The notes beneath the pieces were generated by a model. The model did no database searches. It was not told the origin of the DNA and saw nothing but the letters and a program-made list of their open reading frames with translations. The position numbers and the translations under genes are program-made. From Gammaproteobacteria bacterium (GTDB taxonomy: Bacteria; Pseudomonadota; Gammaproteobacteria; Acidiferrobacterales; Sulfurifustaceae): a DNA stretch of 64,000 bases. Position 1 is the stretch's first letter; each line of letters begins with the position of its first letter. Below are positions 38,735 through 47,248 of this stretch, piece by piece. The stretch lies in contig JACQFZ010000048.1 in NCBI GenBank assembly GCA_016199745.1, positions 245,818-309,817 on the forward strand. The letters run 5' to 3'.

Positions 38735-39286
38735 ATGACGTTCGTACACTTGTCGACAGCGCGGCCTAGCGATCGCCAACGGCTACTTTTGCTGGTTGTC
38801 GTTTCGATGGTGCTGCATACCGCGCTGCTCTGGCAATGGTCGTTTCGCACCGACCGACAAGGCGTCGCGACGACCCCGCCGGATATTCGCATTACCCTGC
38901 AAACCCTCCCCGCCGCGCCCGCTCGGCAAGCGCCGTTGCAACGACCCGTTCGGAACGCACCACCTTCTCATCCCGCTGCCGATCCCAACAACCGCTTTGA
39001 ACAAGTCCCCACACCGGATACCAGCCTCCATCCCGAAGACTATAGCGCGAGCCAACCGGCAGCTCCTGCCGCGTCGGACGCGCTACCCGGCGGCAGGCTC
39101 AACCCACCCGTGCTGTTCCGGGCAACAAAGCCGCCGCTACGCGGCATCGACAGCCAAAAATTAGAAAACGGTCATACGCGAGTCCGCACGGCGTTAGGAG
39201 ACGGACGGGTCAGATGTTTCGAGATTCGAGAACCAAATCCGCTCGATGAGCACGATATGGGTGCGGTGTACGCGAGCGGCTGTTGA
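38735..39286 (+). CDS. Membrane-anchored periplasmic protein, TonB-like layout, function unknown
   Basis: I do not recognise a family. The 183-residue product has a cytosolic leader, one span at about 17-34 (LLLLVVVSMVLHTALLW), a Pro/Ala-rich middle (about 55-125), and a small C-terminal region with two Cys (CFEIREPNP and the terminal ASGC). That pattern recalls TonB/energy-transducer proteins, but the TonB C-terminal fold (YP motif) is not visible. It follows pirin by 23 bases. Confidence 0.55.
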   Translation: MTFVHLSTARPSDRQRLLLLVVVSMVLHTALLWQWSFRTDRQGVATTPPDIRITLQTLPAAPARQAPLQRPVRNAPPSHPAADPNNRFEQVPTPDTSLHPEDYSASQPAAPAASDALPGGRLNPPVLFRATKPPLRGIDSQKLENGHTRVRTALGDGRVRCFEIREPNPLDEHDMGAVYASGC

Positions 39287-39419
39287 ACAAAGATGTCGCA
39301 TTTTGTGCCTGCCTAAATTAACGGTCTTATCGTTGCGATTGCCGCCGGTACACAGCGGAGTACGATACCGGCGGCGGTAACCAATGCCGCCCAAAACCAA
39401 CAATCGATGGAGGTCGTTC

Positions 39420-39821
39420 ATGCACCCTGTAATCGACAAGTTCGGTCCGCTGGTTGGACGTATTTTAATTGTCCTGATCTTCCTGTTATCGGGTATCGGC
39501 AAGATCACCGGTTTCGGTCAAATGGCGGAGATGATGGCAGGGAAAGGACTTCCCATGGCGACGCTCCTGCTCATTCTCTCCATCGTCGTCGAAGTCGGTG
39601 GTTCGGCGATGATCATCCTCGGTTGGAAGGCGCGACTCGCCGCTTTAATAATGTTGCTATGGATGATTCCGGTCACGCTGGTGTTCCACCCATTCTGGAC
39701 CATGCCGGAAGATCAAGCCTACATCCAACAAATCATGTTCATGAAAAATCTTTCCATGATGGGCGCCATGATCTACATCATGGTTTTCGGTTCCGGTCCG
39801 CTTAGCCTCGACAAGAAGTAG
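39420..39821 (+). CDS. DoxX-family membrane protein
   Basis: The 133-residue protein has four hydrophobic segments (about 10-28, 44-64, 70-90 and 108-124). It matches DoxX: LVGRILIVLIFLLSGIGKITGF near the start, LLILSIVVEVGGSAMIILGW in the centre, and the late PEDQAYIQQIMFMKNLSMMG segment. DoxX proteins are linked to quinone-dependent oxidation and redox stress in some bacteria; no specific substrate can be read here. The start ATG 39420 has GGAGG eight bases before it. A strong terminator follows. Confidence 0.9.
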   Translation: MHPVIDKFGPLVGRILIVLIFLLSGIGKITGFGQMAEMMAGKGLPMATLLLILSIVVEVGGSAMIILGWKARLAALIMLLWMIPVTLVFHPFWTMPEDQAYIQQIMFMKNLSMMGAMIYIMVFGSGPLSLDKK

Positions 39822-39827
39822 CCTCCA

Positions 39828-39866
39828 ACTCGCGAAGGGCGGCAACGCTCTTCGCGAGTTTTTTTC
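39828..39866 (+). terminator. Intrinsic terminator after doxX
   Basis: ACTCGCGAAG (39828-39837) pairs with CTTCGCGAGT (39850-39859), followed by a run of seven T's. It begins seven bases after the DoxX stop and is a textbook terminator for the plus strand. Confidence 0.92.
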
Positions 39867-39963
39867 GTCGGTAGATAGGCCGCGTTAACGGAAATTCGCC
39901 GAAAGCCGCCGAGTCGAATTGGTGATGAGCGATGGTGCCAAAAGCGATCCATCGGCGCATGAG

Positions 39964-40866
39964 CTAAGCGAGATAAGCTAACGCCGCTACCGAAGGAATC
40001 GATTCTCTGCGCCAATGCTGTCGCGCCCAGACATGTACTGCTTCGAGTGATTCATGGCGCAGCTCACTCGGCGGATGTTGCCCGAGAAAATCGAGTGCTT
40101 GCCAAAGTAGCGTCGCGCGATCGGCGACATCTAACGCTATTGCGCCGGTCTGCTTGGAAAGTTTTTCGCCGCGAACATTTACCGCAACCGGCAGATGCGC
40201 GTAGGCCGGCGTGGCTACGCCGAGCAATCGCTGCAAATAAATCTGCCGCGCCGTCGACGCCAAAAGATCCGCTCCGCGTATGACTTCGGTGATCCCCTGC
40301 GCGGCATCGTCGACAACTACCGCGAGTTGATAGGCGAATAAACCATCGGCACGCAACGCGACAAAGTCGCCGACATCGTCGTCGAGCGGCGATTGCATGC
40401 GGCCCTGCACGCCGTCAACGAAATCGATCAACGCATCCTCGACCCGCACCCGCCAAGCGCGCACCGGCCGTCCCGCCGCTAAACCGGCGCGGCAGGTGCC
40501 GGGATAAACCGGGCCGTCGGCACCAGGCAACGCCGAATCGGCAATTTCGCGGCGGCTGCACGCACACGGATATACCGCCCCGGCCGCTTCTAATGCGGCG
40601 AATGCCTGGCGATACGCTGAGTCGCGCCGGCTTTGATAGATCACCTCGCCGTCCCAATGCAGCCCGAAGCCATCGAGCGTGTGCAAAATAGTATCGGCCG
40701 CACCCGCCACCTCGCGCGGCCGATCGAGGTCTTCCATGCGCACGAGCCACTCGCCGTGCCGATGCCGTGCTTCCAAAAAACTACCGACCGCTGCGACTAG
40801 CGAACCAAAGTGCAGCGGGCCCGTGGGCGACGGGGCGAAACGCCCGCGATAGCGATAATCGTTCAT
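39964..40866 (-). CDS. gluQ: Glutamyl-Q tRNA(Asp) synthetase
   Basis: GluQ attaches glutamate to queuosine in tRNA(Asp). The 300-residue product is a truncated GluRS: RGRFAPSPTGPLHFGSLVAA carries the HIGH-like motif, zinc ligands lie in YPCACSRREI and the following Cys, and the KMSKS equivalent is EKLSKQTG. It has no anticodon-binding domain, as expected. I used ATG 40866. The queuosine genes queA and tgt lie about 8 kb away in the same window. Confidence 0.95.
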   Translation of the reverse strand: MNDYRYRGRFAPSPTGPLHFGSLVAAVGSFLEARHRHGEWLVRMEDLDRPREVAGAADTILHTLDGFGLHWDGEVIYQSRRDSAYRQAFAALEAAGAVYPCACSRREIADSALPGADGPVYPGTCRAGLAAGRPVRAWRVRVEDALIDFVDGVQGRMQSPLDDDVGDFVALRADGLFAYQLAVVVDDAAQGITEVIRGADLLASTARQIYLQRLLGVATPAYAHLPVAVNVRGEKLSKQTGAIALDVADRATLLWQALDFLGQHPPSELRHESLEAVHVWARQHWRRESIPSVAALAYLA

Positions 40867-40953
40867 AGCGGTCGAATTATATTGAAGGCGCGAACGGCGT
40901 GTATCATAGCGCGGCCGCTTCACCGACAACGATATCGCTGCAAGGAAACACCG

Positions 40954-41865
40954 ATGGATTTCATGCGCCAGTTCTACCAGGTCCACTGGGCCAGCATTCC
41001 CGCCAGTGCGCTGCGGATCGCACTAATTATCCTCGTCGCGTGGCTAGCGATGCGTTTCGCCAAAATCGCGCTGCGCCGCTTCGAGCAACACATGATCCGT
41101 CGCGGCCAGGCGACCGGTGAAATAGCGTCTGAGTCCTACAAACGGGCCGAGACGTTAGTACAACTGCTGCACCAAGCCGTGCTTATCATGTTGTGGTTAG
41201 TCAGCGGTCTAGTCGTGCTGCGCGAGCTCGGTGTCGAGATCGCGCCGATTCTCGCCAGCGCCGGTATCGTTGGCTTAGCGCTCGGCTTCGGCGCACAAAA
41301 TTTAGTACGCGATGTGATCGCCGGCTTCTTCATGATTCTGGAAAACCAAGTTCGCGTCGGCGATGTTGCCACGGTTAACGGCACCAGCGGATTAGTCGAG
41401 CAAATCAACTTTCGTACGATCGTGCTACGCGATGCCGCCGGCACCGTATACGTGTTCCCGAACGGTGCCATCACCACGCTTGCTAACATGACGCGCGAAT
41501 GGTCCGCCTACGTGCTCAATATCAGCGTTGCTTACAAAGAAGACCCGGACCGTATCATGGACATCATGCATCGTGTCGCCACCGAGCTGCGCAACGATCC
41601 GCGTTTTCGTCCGCTCATGTTGGATGACATCGAAATGTTCGGCGTCGACAAGATCGGCGATTCATCGATCGTGCTTCATGCACGACTGCGCACTGTGCCG
41701 ATCAAACAATGGGAAGTCGGTCGCGAGTACCTGCGACGGCTCAAATTCGCCTTCGACAAAGAAGGCGTAGAAATACCTCACCCGCATCGCGCGATTTATT
41801 TTAATAGCAGCGAAAAATCGTCAGCATCGTTATTATTAACCCCGAAGCGACCAACGGCGGAATGA
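40954..41865 (+). CDS. Small-conductance mechanosensitive channel (MscS family)
   Basis: The 303-residue product has three spans (about 16-34, 67-90 and 95-115). The third is the gating helix, in PILASAGIVGLALGFGAQNLVRDVIAGFF, with the alternating Ala/Gly pattern of MscS TM3. The cytosolic vestibule domain starts with VGDVATVNGTSGLVEQINFR and VYVFPNGAITT. It opens on membrane tension during osmotic downshock. ATG 40954 has AAGGAA nine bases before it. It is divergent from gluQ. Confidence 0.93.
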   Translation: MDFMRQFYQVHWASIPASALRIALIILVAWLAMRFAKIALRRFEQHMIRRGQATGEIASESYKRAETLVQLLHQAVLIMLWLVSGLVVLRELGVEIAPILASAGIVGLALGFGAQNLVRDVIAGFFMILENQVRVGDVATVNGTSGLVEQINFRTIVLRDAAGTVYVFPNGAITTLANMTREWSAYVLNISVAYKEDPDRIMDIMHRVATELRNDPRFRPLMLDDIEMFGVDKIGDSSIVLHARLRTVPIKQWEVGREYLRRLKFAFDKEGVEIPHPHRAIYFNSSEKSSASLLLTPKRPTAE

Positions 41866-41935
41866 GCCGTACAAGCTAAGTACTAACCCTGTTGAAGCAG
41901 CACATGCGTGTGCTTAAACTGTGGGCATTCGTCGA

Positions 41936-41966
41936 TTGATGTATTAATCGCGAGTACACATATATC
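41936..41966 (+). promoter_or_regulatory. Candidate promoter of the OmpA-like lipoprotein gene
   Basis: TTGATG at 41936-41941 is a fair -35. The region 41959-41966 (CATATATC) offers a -10 at 17-19 bp spacing. GGAGGAG (41976-41982) and the AAGGAG right before the ATG suggest a good ribosome site on the resulting transcript. Confidence 0.4.
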
Positions 41967-42004
41967 TTCCGTATCCGGAGGAGTATCAACTACAAGGAGT
42001 TTTT

Positions 42005-42703
42005 ATGAATAAAATTAATCGAGCCCTACCCGGTATTTTTTCTCTCGCTGCCGTCCTAGTAGGTTGCGCTTCCACCGCCGAGCAAACCGCTACGCACAAT
42101 CCCACAGAAGGCTATGCCACCAACAGCACCGGTGAGATCTTACGTTCCGGTTATAACGAATGTGTCCGCTCCGGCAGTTGGACGGAGAGCACCGCTGCTG
42201 CCGAGTGTCAGCCAGTGGTCGCTGCTCAGGAACCATCGACCACCGAGAGCAATCAAGCCGCAGAAACCGCGGCCGCCGGTGCTGAGGCGCAACCGCAAGG
42301 CGAAGCACTGCCAGCGGCTGAGCCGAAGCAGACCTATGTCGGTGCCGATGCTTATTTCGAATTCGGTCAAGCAACGCTTACATCCGGCGCTACCCGCGGA
42401 CTCGACACGGTCGCCGAACATGCGCGTTCTGCCGAGAACGTTAATGTCCGTGTTGTTGGTTATGCCGACCAAATCGGTTCGGATGATTACAACATGGCGC
42501 TGTCACGCCGGCGCGCTGAAGCGGTGCGTACCTACTTAGTCGAGCACGGCGTGTCGGAAAATGCGATTGAAGTCGAAGCGCGCGGCGAAACCGATCCGAT
42601 CGTAAGCTGCGATGGCCACCAAGGTACGGCACTGGTCAACTGCTTGCGTGTCAATCGTCGTTCAGAAGTTCAGTTCTCGGCGCTGGAACCGGTCGAGCGC
42701 TAA
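42005..42703 (+). CDS. OmpA-family outer-membrane lipoprotein
   Basis: The 232-residue product has a lipoprotein signal with lipobox LVGC (lipidated Cys21). An Ala/Glu-rich linker (about 70-105) follows, then an OmpA peptidoglycan-binding domain at about 112-225. The domain shows AYFEFGQATLTSGATRGLD, VVGYADQIGSDDYNMALSRRRAEAV and EVEARGETDPI. It should tie the outer membrane to the cell wall. A Cys pair (ECVRSG, AECQPVV) precedes the linker, and another (SCDGHQG, NCLRVNR) lies in the domain, so disulfides are possible. Confidence 0.92.
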   Translation: MNKINRALPGIFSLAAVLVGCASTAEQTATHNPTEGYATNSTGEILRSGYNECVRSGSWTESTAAAECQPVVAAQEPSTTESNQAAETAAAGAEAQPQGEALPAAEPKQTYVGADAYFEFGQATLTSGATRGLDTVAEHARSAENVNVRVVGYADQIGSDDYNMALSRRRAEAVRTYLVEHGVSENAIEVEARGETDPIVSCDGHQGTALVNCLRVNRRSEVQFSALEPVER

Positions 42704-42719
42704 CCGTTAGACGCTTACC

Positions 42720-42748
42720 CATCCCCCTTTCCGGAAGAAAGGGGGATG
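42720..42748. terminator. Hairpin between the OmpA-like gene and the DUF3096 gene
   Basis: CATCCCCCTTTC and its exact complement GAAAGGGGGATG flank a five-base loop between two convergent genes. Neither side has a T tract, but the stem is strong and well placed to end both transcripts. Confidence 0.6.
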
Positions 42749-42759
42749 GCGCATACACG

Positions 42760-42897
42760 TTAATGCACCAACCCCAGTACGCCGACAATAATCAGATAAA
42801 TTGCGACGATGTAATTCAACAGACGCGGCATCACCAAAATTAAAATTCCAGCAATCAACGCAATTACGGGTTGAATAAAAACAATATCGAAGTGCAT
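42760..42897 (-). CDS. DUF3096-family small membrane protein
   Basis: This is a 45-residue gene. It starts at ATG 42897 with GGAGG seven bases upstream and codes MHFDIVFIQPVIALIAGILI followed by LVMPRLLNYIVAIYLIIVGV and a short tail. That pattern of two short hydrophobic stretches around MPRLLNYIVA matches the DUF3096 family as I know it. The function is unknown. Its end faces the OmpA-like gene across the hairpin, and its start is 75 bases from the stop of the FAD oxidoreductase gene on the same strand. Confidence 0.85.
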   Translation of the reverse strand: MHFDIVFIQPVIALIAGILILVMPRLLNYIVAIYLIIVGVLGLVH

Positions 42898-42971
42898 GAC
42901 GAACCTCCGTTGTTATTTCTGGAACCGCAACGCTGATCGAAACCAGCGCCGTCGTCACTCCGGAGAACCCT

Positions 42972-44402
42972 TTAAGCGGCTTGCGTAATACCGCGCAGAT
43001 TCGCTCCTTGGCGCGCGAGCTCGCGCTGCACTGCGCGGTAAGGCACAGCACGCGGCAACACCTGTCGCTGCGCGGCTAAGGCAGCGCATACACCGGCCGC
43101 CTGTCCTATCGCCATCGCTACCGGCATCACGCGATACGACGACATCGCCTCGTGGGTACCGGAGATACAACGCCCCGCTACGATCAAGCCTTCGATTTGC
43201 TTCGGCAACAAACTGCGTAATGGAATATCGAACGCCTCGCCCGGGGGCAAGCGCTGTAAGCGCGTGCCGGCACCTGTGGGATTGTGAATATCGATCGGAT
43301 ACGAACAACGCGCGATCACATCGTCGAATTTGCGCGCCGCCAACACATCGGCACCGGTCAGGATATAGTCGCCCAATATGCGGCGGGTCTCGCGCACACC
43401 GACCGTCGTCCCGCTTTGTGCCAAGTAAGCGCGCTCGAAACCGGGAACATAGCGCCGCAGGAACTTGGCGATCTGCCGCATCTGCAAACGGCTCTGCCAT
43501 TCGGCGTAAGTAAGATCCCAGACATCGATTCCCTGCACGTGTGTCACGCGCGTCGAATTCACGCTGACCTCGCGCGCATGCGGCGTTGCAAAAAATAAAA
43601 TATCTTCGCGCGGCAAGCGCAGCTCACCGGCCAGATGCGCTTGCGCTACCAGATCCCACAAGCCATGGACGCCGCGCCATTGATCGGGATGCTGGCGCAC
43701 ATACTCGGCGAATACCTCGCGCTCGAATTCGACCATGCGAAACATAAGCGTCATCGGCTGCACTAGCCCGTCGTCCGGGCGGCCGACTTCAAATGGCGCC
43801 CCGGCGGCAGCAGCGAGGTCGCCGTCACCGGTACAATCGATGATCGTATGTGCCCGAATCACCAACGGCCCGGATTTCGTTTCGAACACGGCACCTTCGA
43901 CCCGCTCTTCGCCGATAACGCCGCTGGCGAACGCCTGAAACAGAAAATTGACGCCGGCTTCATCGAGCATATCCAGCGCCACCCACTTGAAAACTTCTGG
44001 ATCGAACGGAACGACGTAACCCGTGTGCAGCGACGGCGGCAACGCCCCACCCGCTTTGGTCAACCGATCGAGCAACTGGGCAACGACACCGGCAACGATC
44101 GGTTCGCCCGGGCCATGATCCGGCGGCAATAAGAAATCGACCTCGGCGGACGGCTCGACCGGCGGGTGTTGCGTGTGAAACGACATGAGCGGCATGACTA
44201 ACGCGGCAGTAGCGTTGCCGCCAAGGAAACTGTGACGCTCTACCAGGACTACACTCGCGCCGGTGGCGGCGGCACCCAGCGCGGCGCCAAGACCTGCCGG
44301 ACCGCCGCCAACGACGAGGACATCGGTCTCGCCGCTGACGCGCGCGCTGCGCGGTGGCAGCTGTAAGATCGTCTCTATCGACGGCCGCGGCAGCGCCGGC
44401 AT
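42972..44402 (-). CDS. FAD-dependent oxidoreductase (FAD_oxidored family)
   Basis: The 476-residue product has an N-terminal Rossmann site, TDVLVVGGGPAGLGAALGAA at about 26-45, then VVLVERHSFLGGNATAALVM. A central substrate domain follows, with IDCTGDGDLAAAAGAPFEVG near 188 and a late NP.GAGTRLQRLPPG...YDIPLRSL-like segment (here FDIPLRSLLPKQIEGLIVAG). This is the layout of PF12831 oxidoreductases, whose substrates vary widely. Its ATG shares one base with the stop of the pyruvyl-transferase-like gene (TAATG), so the two are translationally coupled and probably act together. The substrate is unknown. Confidence 0.85.
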   Translation of the reverse strand: MPALPRPSIETILQLPPRSARVSGETDVLVVGGGPAGLGAALGAAATGASVVLVERHSFLGGNATAALVMPLMSFHTQHPPVEPSAEVDFLLPPDHGPGEPIVAGVVAQLLDRLTKAGGALPPSLHTGYVVPFDPEVFKWVALDMLDEAGVNFLFQAFASGVIGEERVEGAVFETKSGPLVIRAHTIIDCTGDGDLAAAAGAPFEVGRPDDGLVQPMTLMFRMVEFEREVFAEYVRQHPDQWRGVHGLWDLVAQAHLAGELRLPREDILFFATPHAREVSVNSTRVTHVQGIDVWDLTYAEWQSRLQMRQIAKFLRRYVPGFERAYLAQSGTTVGVRETRRILGDYILTGADVLAARKFDDVIARCSYPIDIHNPTGAGTRLQRLPPGEAFDIPLRSLLPKQIEGLIVAGRCISGTHEAMSSYRVMPVAMAIGQAAGVCAALAAQRQVLPRAVPYRAVQRELARQGANLRGITQAA

Positions 44403-45577
44403 TAGCTGGGCACCATCTGCGGTATCGGGTTTGCTCGTAAACGGCGTGCGAGTAACAGGCGGCGGGCAATATCGTTGGTCTCGGTCGCACGCTCCTTCAA
44501 TATGGGCAACTTGCGCTCGATCGCTTCGCGCAGGATTTCACGGTTGTCCCAATTGCTGTCGATATGTGCGATCAAGCGACCGGCATTGACCAAATGCAAC
44601 GGCGGCATTACCAATTCCATATCGGCCAAGAAACCTTGGACCTTGCCGGAATACGGCAATGCGACAAACGGCACGCTGCGCAACGCCGCGAAGATCAGAA
44701 AATGCAGACGCATACCAACGGCAAACGAGAAGTAACCAAGCAGCGTCAACATCTGGCCCGACGTATATTCGCCTTTCAACACGGTTGCGCGTTGCGGCCG
44801 CAGCATCTCGGCAATTACCGCATGGCAGTGGCGCATGTCCAGCATCGTCGGTTCCATCGGCACCAACACGACATCGGCGTCGAAGCGCTCGACCATGAAA
44901 TCGGCGGCATTCGCGAGCAGCGCATGGTACATGTTTTGATCGATATCCGGTGCCGCCGCACCCGGCTCGCGCACCGACATACCGATTAGCCGACGCCCGG
45001 TATTGAGACCTTCGCGTTCGAGTGCCCCTTCCGGCAACGGCTCGGGCGTGAGCAAAAACGCCGGATCGGCCGTGACATGGATCTCGCGTTTGACGCCGAC
45101 CTCTTCCAGCAGCTTGCGAGCACCGGCCTCACGCACGGTAATGACGTCGACCTGGTTCAGCACTTCGGCGACGAGTTGCTGGGCTTCCTTCGTTTTAAGC
45201 GGTCCGACGCCGATGGCATACAGAACCACCGGCACCGACCGTTCAAGCGCGAGCTTTACCTCGCGTAAATAAATACCGACCTCGGCATCGAATAAAATGC
45301 CGCCACCACCGAGGATAAAAAGATCGAGTCGATCGATTTCCGGCAGAACTTCGTTGCGCGCGAGCGTACGCACCGGCACCGCCCGCGCCACCCGCGGATG
45401 GCGACGACGGGTGTCGTCGGCGTCGCGCGAAAACACGGTGATCTCTACCGGTAACGATTTCGTCAATTGATCGATGATGCTTTCGAGTATCGCTTCATCG
45501 CCCAGATTGAGCCCACCGTAAGAACCGGATATGCCGACGCGAAACGGCTGGTCTGTATGTATCTGCTGCTGTTGCAT
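44402..45577 (-). CDS. Polysaccharide pyruvyl transferase-family protein
   Basis: The 391-residue product fits the CsaB/WcaK-like family: FRVGISGSYGGLNLGDEAIL opens it. LFILGGGGILFD near 98, DVITVREAGARKLLEEVGV, and the C-terminal FAVGMRLHFLIFAALRSVPFVALPY are the GT-B-like core signatures. Family members add ketal pyruvate to sugars; some related ones are not characterised. No glycosyltransferase or export gene lies near, so a cell-surface polymer role is not supported by context. ATG 45577 has GGAG upstream. It heads a two-gene unit with the FAD oxidoreductase. Confidence 0.85.
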   Translation of the reverse strand: MQQQQIHTDQPFRVGISGSYGGLNLGDEAILESIIDQLTKSLPVEITVFSRDADDTRRRHPRVARAVPVRTLARNEVLPEIDRLDLFILGGGGILFDAEVGIYLREVKLALERSVPVVLYAIGVGPLKTKEAQQLVAEVLNQVDVITVREAGARKLLEEVGVKREIHVTADPAFLLTPEPLPEGALEREGLNTGRRLIGMSVREPGAAAPDIDQNMYHALLANAADFMVERFDADVVLVPMEPTMLDMRHCHAVIAEMLRPQRATVLKGEYTSGQMLTLLGYFSFAVGMRLHFLIFAALRSVPFVALPYSGKVQGFLADMELVMPPLHLVNAGRLIAHIDSNWDNREILREAIERKLPILKERATETNDIARRLLLARRLRANPIPQMVPS

Positions 45578-45959
45578 GTTCGGCCACTCCTTTAAAATTA
45601 TGCGACGGCTCGTTATCCCTCGGCTTGGACATAGTGCCGCAACTCCATCGTGTTCATGGACAGCCTGTCCACCCATGTCGCTGTTGAAGTAGCACGCGTA
45701 GAAAACAAATCACACCGATTTCGACATGTCCTCCAGGTAAAACGGGCCCATGATTGTTGGTTGATACGCGCAAGTGCCGCATGAAACCGTCCTCGGCACA
45801 CACGCTCGTCCTTGTCTCCGTTACTCAATATATTAAAGATGTGCGGCAAAAGATTTATGACTGCTAAGCCTCACATCGAGTCCCGCCATTTATCGGCCGT
45901 CGCTCACCTTTGGTAAAAAAGAGGTCGCGCGTAGATTGCAAGCTTTCGGAAAAAAATCC
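45578..45959. other. Gene-poor stretch upstream of the pyruvyl-transferase gene
   Basis: These bases should contain the promoter of the minus-strand pair. I see no convincing coding region (an open frame at 45613-45849 on the minus strand has no family resemblance and lies where the promoter is expected). There is no clear repeat or RNA structure. Confidence 0.5.
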
Positions 45960-46115
45960 ATGATCTATTTAACAACTGCTGCTGGAAACTTCTGCATGGA
46001 AGATAACTCGCTGTTGGTTCTCCTCACCTCCGCCTGGTTCAGCATCGGTTTCATCATTTCCCTTATCCTCGGTCGAATGATTCGGTATACCACCGAATTC
46101 GAAGAGTCATCTTAA
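45960..46115 (+). CDS. Possible small single-span membrane protein
   Basis: A 51-codon frame reads MIYLTTAAGNFCMEDNSLLV, then a hydrophobic stretch (LLTSAWFSIGFIISLILG) and a basic-then-acidic tail (RMIRYTTEFEESS). A second ATG at codon 13 would give 39 residues. The single strong span with charged ends is what a real small membrane protein looks like, but the ribosome site is poor and I know no family. It is unlike an antisense shadow, since nothing else is coded here. Confidence 0.4.
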   Translation: MIYLTTAAGNFCMEDNSLLVLLTSAWFSIGFIISLILGRMIRYTTEFEESS

Positions 46116-46266
46116 AGAACCGCTGCCTTAGTTAGCTGGCACCGCTGGGAACGGGGTCCATTCAAGCGATAATCTTTCTTCGCTTGGTACCATAGTCTCT
46201 CAGCTAATCCTATGCATTGATTTCCGGAACGCCGATATAGTTTGCGTGCGCTAAGGTTATGTGTGC

Positions 46267-47094
46267 ATGGATGTACCCGTAACACGCCTGCACCCTTCTC
46301 CGGGTGATTCTTTGCCCCTATCGGGGTTATATCTTGCGCACAAATTGCGTGAGCGTGCGGGTTCATCTCAGCCTTATTTCTACAGTAATTTTGTGGTTAG
46401 TTTGGACGGCCGCATTTCCAAAATCGATCCGATCACGGGACAGAGCTATCCGCCGCCGGCGATCACGCACGAGCGCGATTGGCGGCTCTACTTGGAGCTA
46501 GCCGCACAGAGCGATGCCGTCGTGACATCCGGCCGGCGACTACGGCAGATGGCCAAGCGCGCCGCTGCCGACATGCGCTGCATCGAACAAACCGGTCATA
46601 CCGATCTCATCGAATGGCGGCGCCAATATCGCTTACCGCCACACCCTGCTTGTATTGTTTTGACAGCCTCGCTCGACTTGCCGTTCACGGAACTGCGCGA
46701 ACGCGAGCATGGCAACATTATTTTGATGAGTCCCGTGCAGCCAACAGCCGATCAGACACAGGCAATCAAATCCGCCGACCTTGACTTGGTAACGGTCGAT
46801 AATGCGCGCGTCACCGGCGACGATATCCGGCGGCTAGCGATGAAACGGGGCTTCGCCACAATTTATTCCATCGGTGGGCCAGAAGTACTGTCGGCATTGG
46901 TAGCGGCGAAACTACTCAATCGGCTCTATCTATCTTTTGCGCTGTGCCTCCTCGCGGGTCGCCAATTTCACACCATCTTAAGCGGCGAAAATCTAACGCC
47001 GCCGTTCGACTTCGACTTACACGAGTTGTATCTCGACCCACCCGCCGCCGATAAACCGGGATATTTATTCGCCACCCTCGACCGCCGGGCTTAG
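46267..47094 (+). CDS. RibD C-terminal-like (dihydrofolate-reductase-fold) reductase
   Basis: The 275-residue product holds a RibD_C reductase domain: FVVSLDGRISKID near 41-53, the AQSDAVVTSGRRLRQ segment near 79, HPACIVLTASLDLP, and IYSIGGPEVLSALVAAKLLNRLYLS near 200. It lacks a deaminase domain, so it is a stand-alone reductase of the YyaP/YwjB or pyrimidine-reductase-like kind. The full riboflavin ribD is elsewhere in the window, so this is probably for another substrate. I prefer ATG 46267 over an in-frame GTG at 46261; AAGG lies about 10 bases upstream. Confidence 0.82.
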   Translation: MDVPVTRLHPSPGDSLPLSGLYLAHKLRERAGSSQPYFYSNFVVSLDGRISKIDPITGQSYPPPAITHERDWRLYLELAAQSDAVVTSGRRLRQMAKRAAADMRCIEQTGHTDLIEWRRQYRLPPHPACIVLTASLDLPFTELREREHGNIILMSPVQPTADQTQAIKSADLDLVTVDNARVTGDDIRRLAMKRGFATIYSIGGPEVLSALVAAKLLNRLYLSFALCLLAGRQFHTILSGENLTPPFDFDLHELYLDPPAADKPGYLFATLDRRA

Positions 47095-47248
47095 TACTGC
47101 AGTAGCCTGCGGGGTTGGCTGTATTGACTCGACGTCATCGATCTTCGAAGGTAGCCCTGCCACCGATTCACCTCATCGTAACCAACGTACCCGAGTGACG
47201 GCGCTGCGCGTCCCACCCGGGCCCATCACGGATGATAAGGAGGTCAGA

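Noticed and set aside
45613..45849. 78-codon minus-strand open frame upstream of the pyruvyl-transferase gene
   Set aside because: No family resemblance, poor start context, and it occupies the likely promoter region.
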